Notes: generated by a model from the letters alone, not told the origin. A stretch of 64,000 bases of DNA from Sinonovacula constricta (GCA_007844125.1 CM017556.1:25709714-25773713), one strand, 5' to 3'; positions 26,000 through 39,385 are shown, numbered from the stretch's first letter. Translations and numbers: made by a program.

Positions 26000-26215
26000 G
26001 CAAGGACACATTCGAGACGCATCATGGACTGTTTTTCCTTTCACATCATCCTTAAACCGACGATCCAGTCATCATGCTTTCCCCAGAATTTGAGAGTAAA
26101 GGAGTGGAGCGTGTACAGGTATAACACATATTGAAGTCATTGGTTTGACCGAGCCTGCGACTGAACCTGCAACCTCACGACCTACAAGCAACCGCTCTAC
26201 CACATACCCACTCTG
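26000..26215 (-). mobile_element. SINE-A copy, old and diverged
   Basis: Matches SINE-A in order: 26045-26085 with the body block (aaaccgacga...tcatgcttcccc), 26135-26152 with tcattggtttgacc, then a decayed B box (26155-26175) and head (26180-26212). By chance it is flanked by acag and acag-gt words that mimic an exon. Confidence 0.65.
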
Positions 26216-28741
26216 TGACACACACATTGTATGCAACCGACTGGTCAATTTATTATCCTTTGTTTGACATGTTGCCAGATATTGCATATTTCAACTATTT
26301 AAAATATTTTATTTAAATATTAATATTTAAACATATTTTAAAATTATAATTAAAAACTATTCTTAATAAAATAATGATAAAACATTGCATTTTTCGATTA
26401 ATGTTGACTTTTGCTTACGGATCCTTTGAAACTTTAAGAGTTAATCTTTTAATCATGTAATGAGAAACCCGATAAACCGAATGTTCATTTGCTACGATGA
26501 CCATAATTGTGCCACTTCAATGTATTCGTATTTGGAAAAAAAAATACAAAAAAATATGAAAAAAAGTTTGCAAATACGTGCTATTTCCTTTTTTAAATTA
26601 TGTTATTGCCAATGTCTAAGTAACTTCTGCACGCAACTTTAAACACAATCAGTTGAAAATAATAACTCATTGTGCATTTGAGTTCCATTTTCTGGGCGAT
26701 CTGATTTTTAATATCTTCCGATATAATGCTAGACATTAATATGAAAAAAAAATCATTGTGCAGTGTTGTAAATGAGCCAAGTACACGTGAACACCACGTA
26801 CGACATTGTTTTGGGTTTTAAATAATGGCACAAACGGCCGTTTCAAGCTCCACGAAATGAATAACGTTTCGTTGAAGAGTTTGCATCTAATTGGTTTCAA
26901 AAGTGACATGATATTAATTGTTTATCTGAAACATAAATTTCCACTTTAATGGAGACAACTGTTATTTATTATAAACTATATCGTTCAGAGTAATATGCTT
27001 TGCATTTCTAACATTTTCGTTTTGTGGAATAAATATGCACTTTCATAACTTTTTATAATCGTAAAAACAAAAAGACCCTTAGTCAAAACCATAATGATGA
27101 CTAAATACTTTATATTACATATCACTTCTACCAAACCAAGCATTTTATTATAATGACGACAAAACGCATATGAAAAATAGTAAGCTGCTTCTAATGTAAC
27201 TGTGCCATTCATCGATGATATTTGTTCTTTTGGTCGGGCTTTGAATACGAAAATAATTATGACAAATTTTCATAAGTTATTTTTAATATAGACTCCTACA
27301 TAAAACCTACCCAAACAAAATGCGAGTATATCTTTGAGCAACAATGGCGATTTTTAACCTGTATATCTCCATTAGGTTTATTTGTTATTTAAGACTTTAA
27401 ATGCGTGAAATCGCCAATAAAGATTGGGAAATATTATTTGAGAACTGTTTTAAACTTATTTGCTTAATGGAACAAAAAACACACATGTAAAGCGTGTTGA
27501 TTTTATGTACATGCTGAACCCCTACTGACCTTACTAACAATGGCATCGGTGACAATGCATAAACGATCCATTAACTGAATACATTTTGCAGAGAACCTTT
27601 CACTTTTCAACCGTTTAAACATATTGAAAAATATTCGCCACTTCTCTGCTTGAGCTGTGATATGTAGCCATTTGAACATATCTTTTTGCATATTTACGTC
27701 CGATACGCCAATATCTGTTTTTGTCAGTCATTTAACAAGCATTTAAAATCTAATATATGGTCTTTGTGTAAATAGGTGTATATGTAACTGACTAAGTGAT
27801 ATTCTTAGCAATAGCACATGTTGGCAAACATTTTCGTGGATAGATTTATGCTAAATAAAAAACGGACCTCAGATTAGGCAACACCATAAACATGTATAAA
27901 ATAACATATACGTAATACTTTTTCCTTGGACGAGGTTTAAGTACTAATTCGACACTGTTGTGTGATACACCTTAATAACAATCCTAGCCAAATTCGGCAA
28001 TAAATAAAATTTACTGCTCATTTTTATTTATATCAGAGTAAAAACGATTCATACATCTTACACGAAATCTCAAATATGTTTTTTTTTATTTCAACGAATG
28101 CATAATTTTATTTGTGTGTAACACGTGCGGATATCCTTTTTGTGGTTTACATCTCAATGCCACTATTGCCAATTGGTTATATTTTGTCAATAATTACGGT
28201 GCTCTTTGTATGACCTTGATATGACATTACTAAGACTATGCCATAAAAAAACATTTTTCCCGAACATAGCTTAAGGCTTCAATTACCGTTAGGTATTGTA
28301 CAAGCTCGTTTAAATGTCAATATGTTATATTGTCTGAACGATCCACTAATGAATTTTACATCAGAACAGTTTAACGATGAAAGCCGATTGCTTGCTAGAT
28401 TATTCGACCCCGTTTATCTGATTGTACTTCTCGAAGTTGCCGTCAACAATACAAATTCTGTTTTCACCGATAGTCGTTTTAGAGCATATAAGTCAATTAT
28501 GTAGAACACCTCAGGTAATTCACATATCATGTCTCGTATGTATCAAGGAAAACATTTACGCAAACCTATTGAAAATTTGTCATAAATATTATTTTTATTA
28601 TTTATTTTACTATTTTAATAATTTATTTATAATAACTATTAATTTTATTATTTTATAGCGCTTTTCTTTTTTCTCAGAGGAAAACATTCTGGAATTGCAA
28701 AATTGGAGTTCCAGTAACCCCTGTCTATGGATTCATGTTAG
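26216..28741. other. Non-coding stretch
   Basis: AT-rich. The minus-strand frames at 26985-27212 and 27503-27691 show no family signature. At 28500-28550 a block resembles 63729-63775 (both with gaacacctc, then aattcac and tc(t/g)gatgtat-like words), suggesting a minor dispersed repeat. Confidence 0.4.
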
Positions 28742-28925
28742 TATTTTTTCGACTGACCATTCCAAGGCGGTAACAGTCACTTTTTATCCCTTGTGTGATG
28801 TCTCGCCTCACTGTTTCGTTTGTTACCTTAACATTTAGCATGTTCATATATACCTTATCTAGTCGCTAGTTTAAGTTTGTGTGAATTCAAAATTCTACTA
28901 GGACCTTGCCATATTGTCGTATTCA
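28742..28925 (+). mobile_element. C-rep copy 4
   Basis: gactgaccattccaaggcgg start, gtaacag, cctcactgtttcg-type body, acatttagcatg, and an aggaccttgccatatt end. Diverged in the middle. Confidence 0.6.
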
Positions 28926-29208
28926 TTAAAACGTTTGTGCATTCGTAGATACTATAGGACAGAGTGAATTTTATACAAATAAGGCTGGAAGTAATCTTTG
29001 TTCTATTTATGCAATTTTCATTATCAATTAGCGTAACAAATTAAGAAAATGACATATCTTTAAAATGCCAATGCTATCATCTGGCAATTCTACGTTACTT
29101 CAAATATAGTCGCAAGCAAGAAACCAGAATTAAGTATTCGTTATAAAAAATATGTTATAAAGATATATAGGGCTAACATTTGGTGTTAATATTTCTACAA
29201 TAAGAATA

Positions 29209-29425
29209 TATGACAAAGTCCTATGAGTATTGCAACATATACCAAACTCCGAAAAGGCACAGAACAAAGGTATTTCACATGCAAGCCAAGCGAAAGGTAA
29301 GAACAAATTTGTGATGAGTCATTTAAGGAAAAGAGCAAACCCGACAGTTACCGCCTTGGAACGGTCAGTCGGCAAAATGGACCGACTGGGGTGCTTAAAC
29401 CGGTTTTACAGAGCTCTAACCTCGC
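29209..29425 (-). mobile_element. C-rep copy 5 (near full length)
   Basis: In reverse: ttttacagagctc-side head (29400-29425), caccccagtcggtcc (29373-29390), ccgttccaaggcggtaactg (29347-29367), acaaatttgttcttac, gcttggcttgcatgtg, and an agtcctatgag mirror at 29217. The + strand open frame across it is a repeat translation. Confidence 0.8.
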
Positions 29426-29429
29426 ACTT

Positions 29430-30505
29430 CCTGACGAGTTTCTCAAATGCAAGTAACGAAAAGAAAAACGATCTAATTGAAAACAAAATGTCTGTGCGCT
29501 GATATTTTCTATACGTTATGACGAAAGTAGTGACTATCATCAACAAACTATTAGACCTGTGAGTGTGATTGATAGGTAGATTATATGACTATCAACAATA
29601 TAAGAACGAGACCATAACGACAGTTTGTAATATTTGCCAACGCTTCATTGACTATTTCATAGTGTGCTATAGGAACTAGAGTTCATAATATTGACCCTCG
29701 ATAATACACACAAAATGTCTGAAAAGCCAAGCTTAAAACTGGAGCAACAATCCTGCTAAGGTTGGAATAAATACATTCTGTTTCTGTTTACATTACTGCG
29801 TGTGCAAAGAAACACGGCATCATTCAGTTCAATAAGGAAGAGCTCTTTGTTTAAAACATTTGTTTTTCGTACGGAGAAAAAGTACCAGATTTCAAGTTAA
29901 TGTCTCTTTTTGTCTTCTCTTACGATTTAACCCCGCCAAGTCAAGTCAAGGGGAAATTATTATACATTTCTTGACAGATTGTCTTCATTTTTATACAAAT
30001 CTCAATGTTCACAAATAGATAGGGCAATCTTCTTTTATAAAGCTAAAGCAATAAAGATACTTTAAAAATATACCATTGTATAATTTTCGAAAAAGTCAGC
30101 AAAAAATCATTTTCATTGATTAATATTTATGTCTTATCATATTACATTAAAAACTTCGAAAATTAAAGAATCGCCATGAATGCATTATTAGAGAATTACT
30201 GTAAGAATCTTTGTGGCCTTTGACATATTAACTACATACCTGAAAATAAACATTCTTCTGCACGATGTCAGACTTCTCACATACTAAATCAACAAACAAT
30301 TTAACATTATTTTTAGTTATGAACCATAAAAATGATTTAAAGTTGTGAATGCATTTTCTCCAATGGTTCATTTTACAGTAGTTTACTAAATGTACATATA
30401 AAAGCCCGCCAAAAATGTTTTAGCAAGAATAGTTCCATAATGAAAGGTCGGCACTTGTTTTGCTTTTAAGTTGTTTCTCAGTATATCAGGTTTAGAAACG
30501 AAATG
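29430..30505. other. Non-coding stretch
   Basis: No feature recognised. Confidence 0.5.
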
Positions 30506-30754
30506 TGCGATGGGGTGGGATTTGCCGTCATACGTGCCGATACTGTGCAGCGACATTTCTATCATTATACCACAGGGGCACTTATGAGGTGCCCAGGGAC
30601 TGAACCCGACCGGTCCTTTATACTGACACCAACGAGTCAAGCGTAATGCTGTCCCCTTAGCCCGGAGCGTTAAGCGGGAAGCCACTACTACCAACTTTTA
30701 AAGTCTATGGTTTGACCCGGCCGGGGTTTGAACCCGCGACCTCCCGATCCGCAG
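30506..30754 (-). mobile_element. SINE-A copy 2, head truncated
   Basis: The body and B box are present (gggtttgaaccc at about 30724-30735), but the element stops at ccgatccgcag, so the A box and tRNA 5' part are missing. An aacgaaatg word occurs on both sides (about 30497-30505 and 30756-30764), a short target-site duplication that indicates 5' truncation at insertion, typical of LINE-driven mobilisation. Confidence 0.8.
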
Positions 30755-30764
30755 AACGAAATGC

Positions 30765-33348
30765 CTTGTAATGTCTCCGTAGTACAAATTAGTATTACAA
30801 AACCAAGCTGCTTCAGCCTACAGACACTACAACTTGGACCATCCAACACAACTCGCCTTAGAATCTTTATTTAACCTGAAGTAATAAAAATATCAGCTAG
30901 AATAAATTAACGGGTATTCGTTGGATTCGATGCATTTGAGACGTTTGTAAGGTCTTAAATTATTACTTTATATAACAAAATATATAACAATGTATAACAT
31001 GACGTTTTAATTCTAATTATATTTTTGTAAATGTTGCGACGCTTTGATTGGGACACGACTGGACAATAGCCACTTTAACATTGTGTGAAAGAAAAAAGAT
31101 CCCCATTTGTAAAATTACATTTAGACTAGCTAAGAAGTATTTCTCATAGTTGTTGAGTGAAGTGTCAATTATATAAAACTCATTCGTCTGTAACCATAAT
31201 CTCTGGAATGGAAACGTAACCTGTCTTGATCAAATTATACAGAAAGTAGTTCCCAATTCCAGCCGTCACGAATCCTGAAATATTCATAGGCCTACAGTGT
31301 AGACATGCCATAACTTATATATGCTTCGTTCAACTTGAGAGAAGGGCGAACATATAAATGTTTATGTGATTGTACTTGAAAGCACTAATTCAATAAGTCT
31401 AAATGGCATCGATAGATTAAATAAAATAAACTAATTAAATTACATGTGTATACATTTACTAGCATGGCGTCTTAGAAATCAAATTTTTGGACAGAAATGG
31501 ACAAAATTAATTAATATAATTGTACAAGCAGCTTCAATTTACTACAAAGCCTCCATTTAGGTACATAAAGTCACTGCTCTTACAATATAAATTATACGCT
31601 ATATTATTTCCAATTAGGGTTTAGATCATTCAGTTATTTAAATACCATCGCTAATTGACTTAAACTGACATTAAGTAATGGAAGGTTTAATTAAATATAC
31701 CGCTTTAAGCAAATCAGAATATCAGAGATTGATGTGCTGTTTTTTTATTTTATTTTCAGATTAAAAGATTCATAGAGCTATAGCACTTGTATCACTATAT
31801 TTTTGTAAATGTTATTGAACATTCTTGATTCTTAACCTTGATGATTTGTTTTAATAGATGGTATTCGGTTAACCTGAAACATGACGGATTCTGACAAATC
31901 GGTCATCTATAAATCTTAAAAGCTAACATTTCATTACAACAGTGAAGTCTTTGATATCATCATTTTAACACGAATGCATCGTATGGCATCACATATAATT
32001 TCATCTATTATCAATTACCTGATAAACTTTTATTGAAGATGTTCGTGGATCAACCAAAACATTTGTCAGGATTCTACTAAATGTAGTTGGGCGTCGCAGT
32101 GATTCAGAGGCTCGGCACAATGTATTTCAAAAGCAACAAACGATCACAAAATTAATAATTATTCTCAAAGGTCAAGACATTTGTCATGTCGTCTTCGAGA
32201 TCACAGAACGGAAATGTCAATAAAACTTTTCCAATAATAGCAAACAATGCCAGATGGTTGCCAGACGATAGTTTGGGTCACAGGTGTGCACTTTATTTTA
32301 CTGAAGATAGAGAAAAATAAGCTCCGCGTGTAACGGTCTGATATTGACAGTCAATTTTATAAGGAGCGGTCGGTCCAAACAATAACAGAAAGTCAACGAC
32401 CATGTTACATGAAATCGAATACGTAGAATAAGTGTATTAATTTGTATGTAAGTTGTATGCTTTATAGCATCACGTGTGAATTTTCGACTGGAAAATATAG
32501 TGTCATTGTTTGAGGTGTATTAGCAGAACGCTAACAAGTAACCAGCATATTACATGTTTGTATAACACGTATTTAAGCAGCCATGTAAAATGTGTTCTCT
32601 GAAATGTACATACCAAATAATTATAATTCAAATCCATGCAGTTGATAAGAAAGTGATAATGGTAGACTTGTACTTTAACAGTTTTCCTTTAAACTTTTCA
32701 ATTTTAACATTATTTTTTAGAAAATAATTTGACACGAAGTATTGTTTAATGTTTATCGACAAGTCTAAACAAGGCTAAATTGTCCGTGCTACAGGTACAT
32801 AATTATTATAAGATGAATTTTGTTTGCATGGGAACAGCAAATAATTTGGACTGAATATTCCTAACAATATATTGTGAGTAAACAAATTTTAAATACTCGT
32901 TTTGCAGCATTTAAACACGTGAATTTGTTTGGATCTTAATATTTTAGTTGCATTCTGCAACTTTCAACACTTTTTTAAGCTTGAATTATATGTATCCCCC
33001 TCATTAAACCACATTAAAGCAGACGTTTAAAAGACAGACATGGACCTAAATGATCCCCCATTTACGTAAAGCGACGAAACGTGCAGATATTGGGCTAAAT
33101 ACACGGAAAGCTGACGTCAGTCATCATGCTGATCAAACAAGACACGACGCATACAATAAATACAGCAAAACGAATATCTAACTACTTGTGATCGAAAATA
33201 TAGTGTGTAATTAAGTGGAGTGGAAGTAAATTGTCATACAAATAATGTTCTAATTGCACAATTACATTTTACGTTAATTTACAGGGTCAAAAAGAGAAAG
33301 GAAAATGCAACAAGTGAACTAGAGAGAGATATAGGAAGAACGAGAAGC

Positions 33349-33350
<2 letters not shown>
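30765..33350. other. Non-coding stretch
   Basis: No gene or named repeat recognised. A consensus CRE (tgacgtca) at about 33112-33119 stands alone. Confidence 0.5.

Positions 33351-33353
<3 letters not shown>

Positions 33354-33401
<48 letters not shown>
33354..33401. repeat. (GA)n microsatellite
   Basis: About 24 perfect GA units. The open frame through it ends in an Arg-Glu run and is not a gene. Confidence 0.95.
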
Positions 33402-33403
<2 letters not shown>

Positions 33404-34255
33404 CTGACACTCGTTTATAAAACTCGTCCAAGAAAATTGACTATGAGCTCGCCATAGGTTTGCTTAATATTACTTTTCATGAACACGTTAAATAAGTGTT
33501 TGTATTAAAGGACAACTCGCGTCAGATACTCTGTGTATGTAATCACAACAAACGCTTCTACATCATTTATTTGTTTTGATTGGTCGTTATAAAACCAACA
33601 CATATCCACCATCTAACCAACCACTAAATCCAACTAAGCAATTGATTTTCGATATATTCATCCAACTAACAGAGGGCCAACGGGTATTCTAACCAAAGTT
33701 TCCACCTCTCGTAACACGTCGGCCTTTTCTACGAAGCTTGACATAGTATTCAACATAACCAACAATGCAATATTCAGACAATAAATAACGGTCAGTTATT
33801 TATATGCAACAATCGAAACATACATCGTGTATGTATCTGCGTCATTTCACAATATAAGGTAAGTGATAAATCTTTCATTATTTAGCGGACATAAAAATAT
33901 CACAACGATGTGGTAATTATCAATTTATTTAGGAGAATGTGCCATTTATTTCATAATAAATAATGAATAATCAATAATACACAGATTTCAGATAATGACT
34001 TTTAGAACTAGTTCTGTTAGCCACAAAGGTGGTCTTCTAAATTATTAATTACAAAATTCGATGAACAATATAATAAAAAGCCAAGCTACATAACGTATAA
34101 AAACATTAATTGAGCATTGTATATTTGTTAATAATGGTTGACACATTTTCACTCACAATAGTGGAGACAACAACCCCCAACACCCGAACAGAACAAATGT
34201 TATTTTGAGTTTGCAGACCTGAGGGTTTACCTGGTGAAACTTTAACTGAGTCCAA
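33402..34255. other. Non-coding stretch
   Basis: No feature recognised. Confidence 0.5.
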
Positions 34256-34257
34256 AT

Positions 34258-34375
34258 GATAAAACTTTGAGAGCTGGAGTCAGAAATCATCCCAAGGATC
34301 TGATTGGCTGAATTTGAAGATAAAATTGAAAACCTGACCAATCAGGACTCTTGATGATAATCTTAGACACTACCT
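34258..34375. mobile_element. Decayed relative of the 5976-6115 MITE
   Basis: The left half matches in order: gataaaactttgag, gagtca, aatcatccc-aag and ctgattggctga. The right half keeps only gaccaatcag and a degraded arm. The inner ctgattgg / ccaatcag palindrome is retained. Confidence 0.6.
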
Positions 34376-34899
34376 CTAAGTTATATGACCACGGTCCTTG
34401 ATCTTCGAATACAAGGCAGTAAAAATATTCCTTCACATGAAAGAAATTCACTTTCAAAACTTTCTAGTACAAAGTTTTAGTAATTTCTAACAATTTCATG
34501 CTACAATAACCAGACTTGGTTGCAAACAAGATAGATCTTGATCAGACAGACGCTCGACAGGGCTGTTGAAATTTTATCTGTTCATATGCCTGGTCAATTC
34601 TAGATAAGCCGATTCAACCTGGAGGAATAAAATGGCTAAAAAGCTATTGTCCATAAATGCTCTTGCATCAAAAGTACATAGTACTTGTATCATCATACAT
34701 CTTTAAACCGTTTATATATTCGCATTTACCACACTGAGAAACATCCGACATCACCTTTTATGACAGAAACATTAGCTACGTAACAGGAAAACTGACAGAA
34801 AAAAATGATGGAATTCTGTGCGTAGGCGGAAAGGTAGCACGAAGGCAGGAAATAGCAAAATTAGCGTTCCTGGCGACAGATTTCAAGTTTTATGTGAGT

Positions 34900-35218
34900 G
34901 AAAGCGTAATGTCACAGGGAGCAATAATTGTGTATCGCGATCACGTGATGCTCCCCAGGGGATCCAGTAATGGCTTCGCTCCATCTGCAGAGAAAGAATA
35001 GAATATTCCTGTGTTGTTATTTAGGTGTCGTTATTCCTGCCAGGCTGTAGTGGGTGAGTGACTCTTGGATAGAGTGTTGGAGAGGAGTCAGTCTATGTTA
35101 GCGAGTGCTATCGTACAGACGACACATCAGTGGGCTGCTGAAACCAGATGTTGTCACTGATCGCGCCATGTGAACCCTTCAGTGGATGGTTACTACTAGA
35201 CAAAGTGATATTATACAG
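34900..35218 (+). promoter_or_regulatory. Candidate promoter and first noncoding exon of the SK gene
   Basis: A locally GC-richer stretch contains an E-box palindrome (tcacgtga, 34941-34948) and ends in a good splice donor (CAG at 35216-35218, then GTTTGT). No long open frame occurs, and a T-rich intron-like sequence begins at once after the donor. It is the only upstream block on the + strand before the SK coding exon that looks like an exon 1. Linking it to the SK gene, about 7.5 kb away, is inference, resting on the acceptors at 42724 and 43080. The transcription start cannot be fixed. Confidence 0.35.
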
Positions 35219-35856
35219 GTTTGTCCTTATTTTTTGTTTGTTTGATTATTTTCAATTTGTTTTTGCTTTTTGTTATGTAATACACTAAAGTTTAATATTG
35301 ATCTGTCTTTTTCTTTTGATTTACGTTTGTGCTTGTTTTAATCGGCTCTGTTTTTGCATGCTAAAGTAACAATATTATAGAATCAACAGGTTTCATTTGT
35401 TTTTATTGTTTTGATAATTTTTTACATGTTTTTCTTGCATAAATATCGTTTATATAATACAGGAAAATCTAAAAATGTTTTAGAAGAATTTTCAGATATG
35501 ATAAAATTAATACTTGCACTAGACAAAAGCAAATTACACATGTAAAATGTATTATATCGGTTAATTAGTTAACAAAACCAAATTCGCATGCACGACACAG
35601 GAAAGTATACGTCACATTCCTGGAACGATGATTTTTGTCTTTAGTTTCTGTTGTTAGGATTTACTTTCATGTTTAACGTTTCTTTAGTTCCGGCATATAT
35701 GGTGGTTATGTAATACAGGTTTGTCAGTTGATGTTGTTTGGTTGACTTTAATTGTTAACGCTGTTGTATTCCAAAACATGTGTACATAGTTGTTATATTA
35801 TAAAGGTCTTGTAATGTTTTAATCAACCAAACCCAATCACAAACATGTTTAATCGT

Positions 35857-36176
35857 TTGTTTGTTTGTTTATTGGGTTTATCGTCCCACCAACAGTATTT
35901 CAGTTATCTGGAGACGGTGTCCACTTGAAGCAGGTATAGTGCTGCCTTCTCTGTGTATAGCATGCCGTGAACACCTGGCATGATATCCCACCCAGTCACA
36001 TTATCCTGACACCGGGCCAACCAGTCGTGGAACTACCCTTATATTTGCTTGAGCGTTAAGCAAGGGAGCTATACCACTACCATTTTATACGACTTTGGTA
36101 TGTCGCGGCCCGGGATCGAACCCGGAGCCTCCCGTACCTGGAGCCGACGCTCTACCGATTGCGCTACTAGGTCCGG
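35857..36176 (-). mobile_element. SINE-C, full length with 11-bp target duplication
   Basis: Minus-strand head: ggacctagtagcgcaatcgg (A box tagcgcaatcgg), then a B box gggttcgatccc near 36112-36123, a body of about 200 bp and a tail of ataaacccaat plus AAAC repeats. The word tgtttaatcgt flanks it exactly at 35846-35856 and 36177-36187. This is a complete, fairly recent insertion. It looks like a tRNA gene at its head but lacks a full cloverleaf. Confidence 0.92.
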
Positions 36177-36187
36177 TGTTTAATCGT

Positions 36188-36905
36188 ACATTAACAAACC
36201 TTCAATATGACAATTCATATTCTTATATGTAAAGATTCTATTTTTGCACTCGAAGAAAGATAATTTATTTTCATTTTCAATAGCCAATGGGCGTGTTACA
36301 ATGTTTTGGATCAACAATGGATATTGGTATTTAGATGCATGTCTAACGTACTGTGGCAGTTTTTTATTTGTTTAAATTTTAACAAGTATTTTATTGGATT
36401 CCACACCAACCATAACGCCACCACCACCGAAGACAAAAACAAGTAACACAGATAACAACGAAACAAACGCGCCTTTACTCCTGTACGGACAGTGCATGTA
36501 AACAAAGTAAAGCACGATATGTTACATGTACCTGTGTATGGCTAAATTCTATTCAACATTTAATAGATACAAGTAGTTTTTTAATAATGAGTCAGACACA
36601 CGTTTATTTCTCATTACTAGCATTCGGGAACATTTTGTGGTTGATGCTGATTCAATGTACTTTGTATAATACGTGACATACTAGGATACATCTACGGTTG
36701 ATTTTATATCACGTCGATAAAATAGGACAAAAGACAGGCAATGAAATAGTATAGAGAATGCTTTATCTTGTGTTATTTATGTCTTGTGAACTATTGTTGT
36801 CAAAACGTCAGAATGAATCCCTCTTTAATGGAACAAAATGATGGTTTGACCATTTGTGTTAAATATTGACATTGGGCTGGCATAGGAATGGATACATAGT
36901 GAGGA
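36188..36905. other. Non-coding stretch
   Basis: Lies in the putative SK leader intron. The minus-strand frame at 36311-36505 has no family signature. Confidence 0.5.
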
Positions 36906-36906
36906 G

Positions 36907-37152
36907 GTGGGGTTGGGATGCGACGCCGAGCGCTTAGAGTCGATTATTTGTCAATCCTCAATACCTCATGGCGTGGGTTCGAGTCCCGGTCGGGTGGGGA
37001 ACTTTCATGTAGGTAGTTTTTTCCAGCTAACCTGCGGTGCTCCGCTGGTTCTACCTAGACATAAGTCTGGGGTATGGGGTATGTATTTCTTTATCCATAA
37101 TTAGCAGGACGTCGCCAACATGACCATAACTTTGTCGGTGCGATGTAATAAA
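36907..37152 (+). mobile_element. SINE-B copy (tRNA-Ser/Leu-like)
   Basis: The head has gacgccgagcgcttagag and a B box (gggttcgagtcccg, about 36976-36989) separated by a long insert, like the long variable arm of tRNA-Ser/Leu. The body follows with ttccagctaacctgcggtgc, ggttctacc, agtctg, ggacgtcgcca, catgaccataa, tcggtgcgatgtaa and an A-rich tail. It lies in the putative SK leader intron. Confidence 0.85.
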
Positions 37153-38628
37153 AATATTCACAGTTTAGCCAATAAAAATAGGAGGTTAACTACAATTATA
37201 TGCTGGCTTTATCAAATATTTAATTGTTTTTATCGATGTCCGATATTAATATCCCAGTGGACTTATCTCTAGCACATCAAGGGACAGTCAATGAACTGCA
37301 AATATTTACAATCTGACAATAGAACTTCGTTATTATGAAGCGGGTAGTAGTAATATACGGTCCACATTCTGTACAGCAGGTTTATTGGTCTGTTACAGAT
37401 GTTCTTTAGAACTGATGTTACACACTCCTGAGCCTATTTCACGACAACGCATCTAAGAAAAAAAGTTTCAATAATGAGTTGCTGCTTTATTTTTGTTTTT
37501 GCGTTTCCGGTGTCTGTATTTATTGTTGTAGAAAGAAATATGAAGTTGTTTACCTAAGTATAGTGATATAAAATGCCGCAACATTAAACATACGGCTAGA
37601 CTGGCTACCAAGGGTCACATTAAATGCAATTTAACCATCATGAATTGTGGTTTCACTGAAAGAGAAAACGTCCTTCTTTGCTAAATGTAATTATTAGATG
37701 TTTTGAGGTACATTTTCCCGTGGGGTGACTAAAATACAATAACTTCACCCACGCTTATTCTTCTCATGTAAGAGTTAAATGGAAATTCTTGACATTAACA
37801 TTCAATTATCATGCCTTTAAGGAATATAACAAAATACTTATGTAGATCATTTTATATCAATTACAAATAAGAATTTTCAAGATAACGGAGTGACAAGTCA
37901 TTATAATGGATGGATGTTTTGACTAAATGATAACGCCACATGATACAATAAGCAAAAGGGCTTTTTTTCTGGAAAGATAAATGTACCGGATTTATTAGTT
38001 TATAAGATTTGAGTTTAAAGAAAGGTGGTTATGCTTTTAAAAAATAGAGTTTTTAGAAACAAGTGTGCCGTTTTTAACCTCGGAATAGGTAAGATTTAGG
38101 GTCGAATTCTGCCCCCGTCGGCTTCTTTAACTTGCACTTAATTCTAGCGTAAAACAATCAGATATGTGCTTAATATGTAGTAGCAGTAATAGGAACTATT
38201 TTTCATACGCGTTCCTTAAAAAGGCGTCATACGGATTATGGTAAACTTGACATGCGATTATTTAAAAGCGGTCAATAGATGTTATACCGACAATTTCAAA
38301 TTATTTAGTGCAATGACAATAGCGTTTGTTATTATAATGTAATTAAAAATTAAATCAAGATTTTTAAAGGGAAATATAAATTATTTGCTCAAGTACATGT
38401 GCCATTCATTTCTTTATCTGGTATCATTTTCTCGGTCAATAGACTATACTAAAGTAAATTTTCGGAAAGCATATTGAGAAAAAAACTATCAGGCAAGCAT
38501 GCTTTAATATACTCATGCATATGTAACTAAGTAAACAGATATCCTATTGAAATGTAGATAACATGTGACTTAACACATCTTTGCCATGTCAATGAGCAGG
38601 AAAATGCTTATATCATGCTTGTAGATTT
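37153..38628. other. Non-coding stretch
   Basis: No feature recognised. Confidence 0.5.
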
Positions 38629-38634
38629 AATTAT

Positions 38635-38759
38635 TACCGTTCCAAGGCGGTAACTGTTTTTTCTTTATGTGTGTTATGTCTCGTCTCTGTGTTTTGGTCA
38701 CATTTACATTTACCTTGTTTGCCTTTGTCTACTGGTAGATAAAATTTAAATATCTGTGT
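38635..38759 (+). mobile_element. C-rep copy 6 (truncated)
   Basis: Starts at ccgttccaaggcggtaactg, continues with tatgtctcgtctc and acatttaccttg, and breaks off before the 3' end. It is followed directly by copy 7 in the same orientation. Confidence 0.65.
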
Positions 38760-38767
38760 GTTAATAG

Positions 38768-38980
38768 GTTAGAGCTCTGTAAAACCGACTTAAGCATTCC
38801 ATTTGGCCAATTTGCAGACTCATCGGCCGAAGTCGGTAAATGTTGGATTTGATCTGTTTTGTGTTATGTCTAGTCACAGTGTTGTTATAATTTTTACAAC
38901 TGACTGTCATGTGAATACCTTTGTTCCGAGCCTTTACAAATTTTAACATATGCTGCAGTACACTTAGCACTCATATTTTT
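38768..38980 (+). mobile_element. C-rep copy 7
   Basis: agagctctgtaaaaccg head, taagcattcc-atttgg, gcagactcatcggccgaagtcggtaa, and a tatgctgcagtacacttagcac 3' part. Diverged but in full order. Tandem with copy 6. Confidence 0.65.
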
Positions 38981-39021
38981 CTTATTTTGACTAATAACAA
39001 TATACATGCCATTATCGGAAA

Positions 39022-39385
39022 CCACGGCTACTGAATACGTTTCACTCCATTCATACACCGTGAAATTTTATTTACGTAATCGCCATATAGGAGAGTTAAA
39101 TTGAATAGATATCAACCAATCAACGCAACGCTTACATTTCCGCTATTCGTACGTGTAGAGGTAGCTAAGTAAATGGAAACTTGAGTGCTCTTTGCATTGA
39201 TGACGTCATTTTGGGAAGAAATCCGAAAGCAACATAGTGCGAGCCATCCGATTGGATAATAGGTGCAAGGCAATTTTGTCTTGCAACCAATGATTTAACT
39301 GCTCTGGCTTTCGGCTAAAATGACGAAAAGACAAATAATTATCCCAAGGTGTATGAATGGAATGAAACGTATTCGGTAGCCGTGG
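39022..39385. mobile_element. MITE-like element with 41-bp terminal inverted repeats
   Basis: The arms 39022-39062 and 39345-39385 are reverse complements with 3 mismatches in 41 bp; the element is 364 bp. The interior is non-coding. No target duplication is evident at the ends chosen. Open frames over it (for example 39206-39439, minus) are incidental. A consensus CRE (tgacgtca) lies inside at about 39200. Confidence 0.85.

Noticed and set aside
26006..26118. Apparent 113-bp coding exon between an acag acceptor and an acag/gtataa donor, fully open in one frame
   Set aside because: It aligns in order with the body of SINE-A and runs straight into a decayed SINE-A B box and head. The splice-like words are chance.
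36100..36176. Possible tRNA gene (good A and B boxes)
   Set aside because: No complete cloverleaf. The boxes belong to the head of a 320-bp SINE with target-site duplications. The same reasoning applies to 3397-3462, 48107-48172 and 59352-59417.
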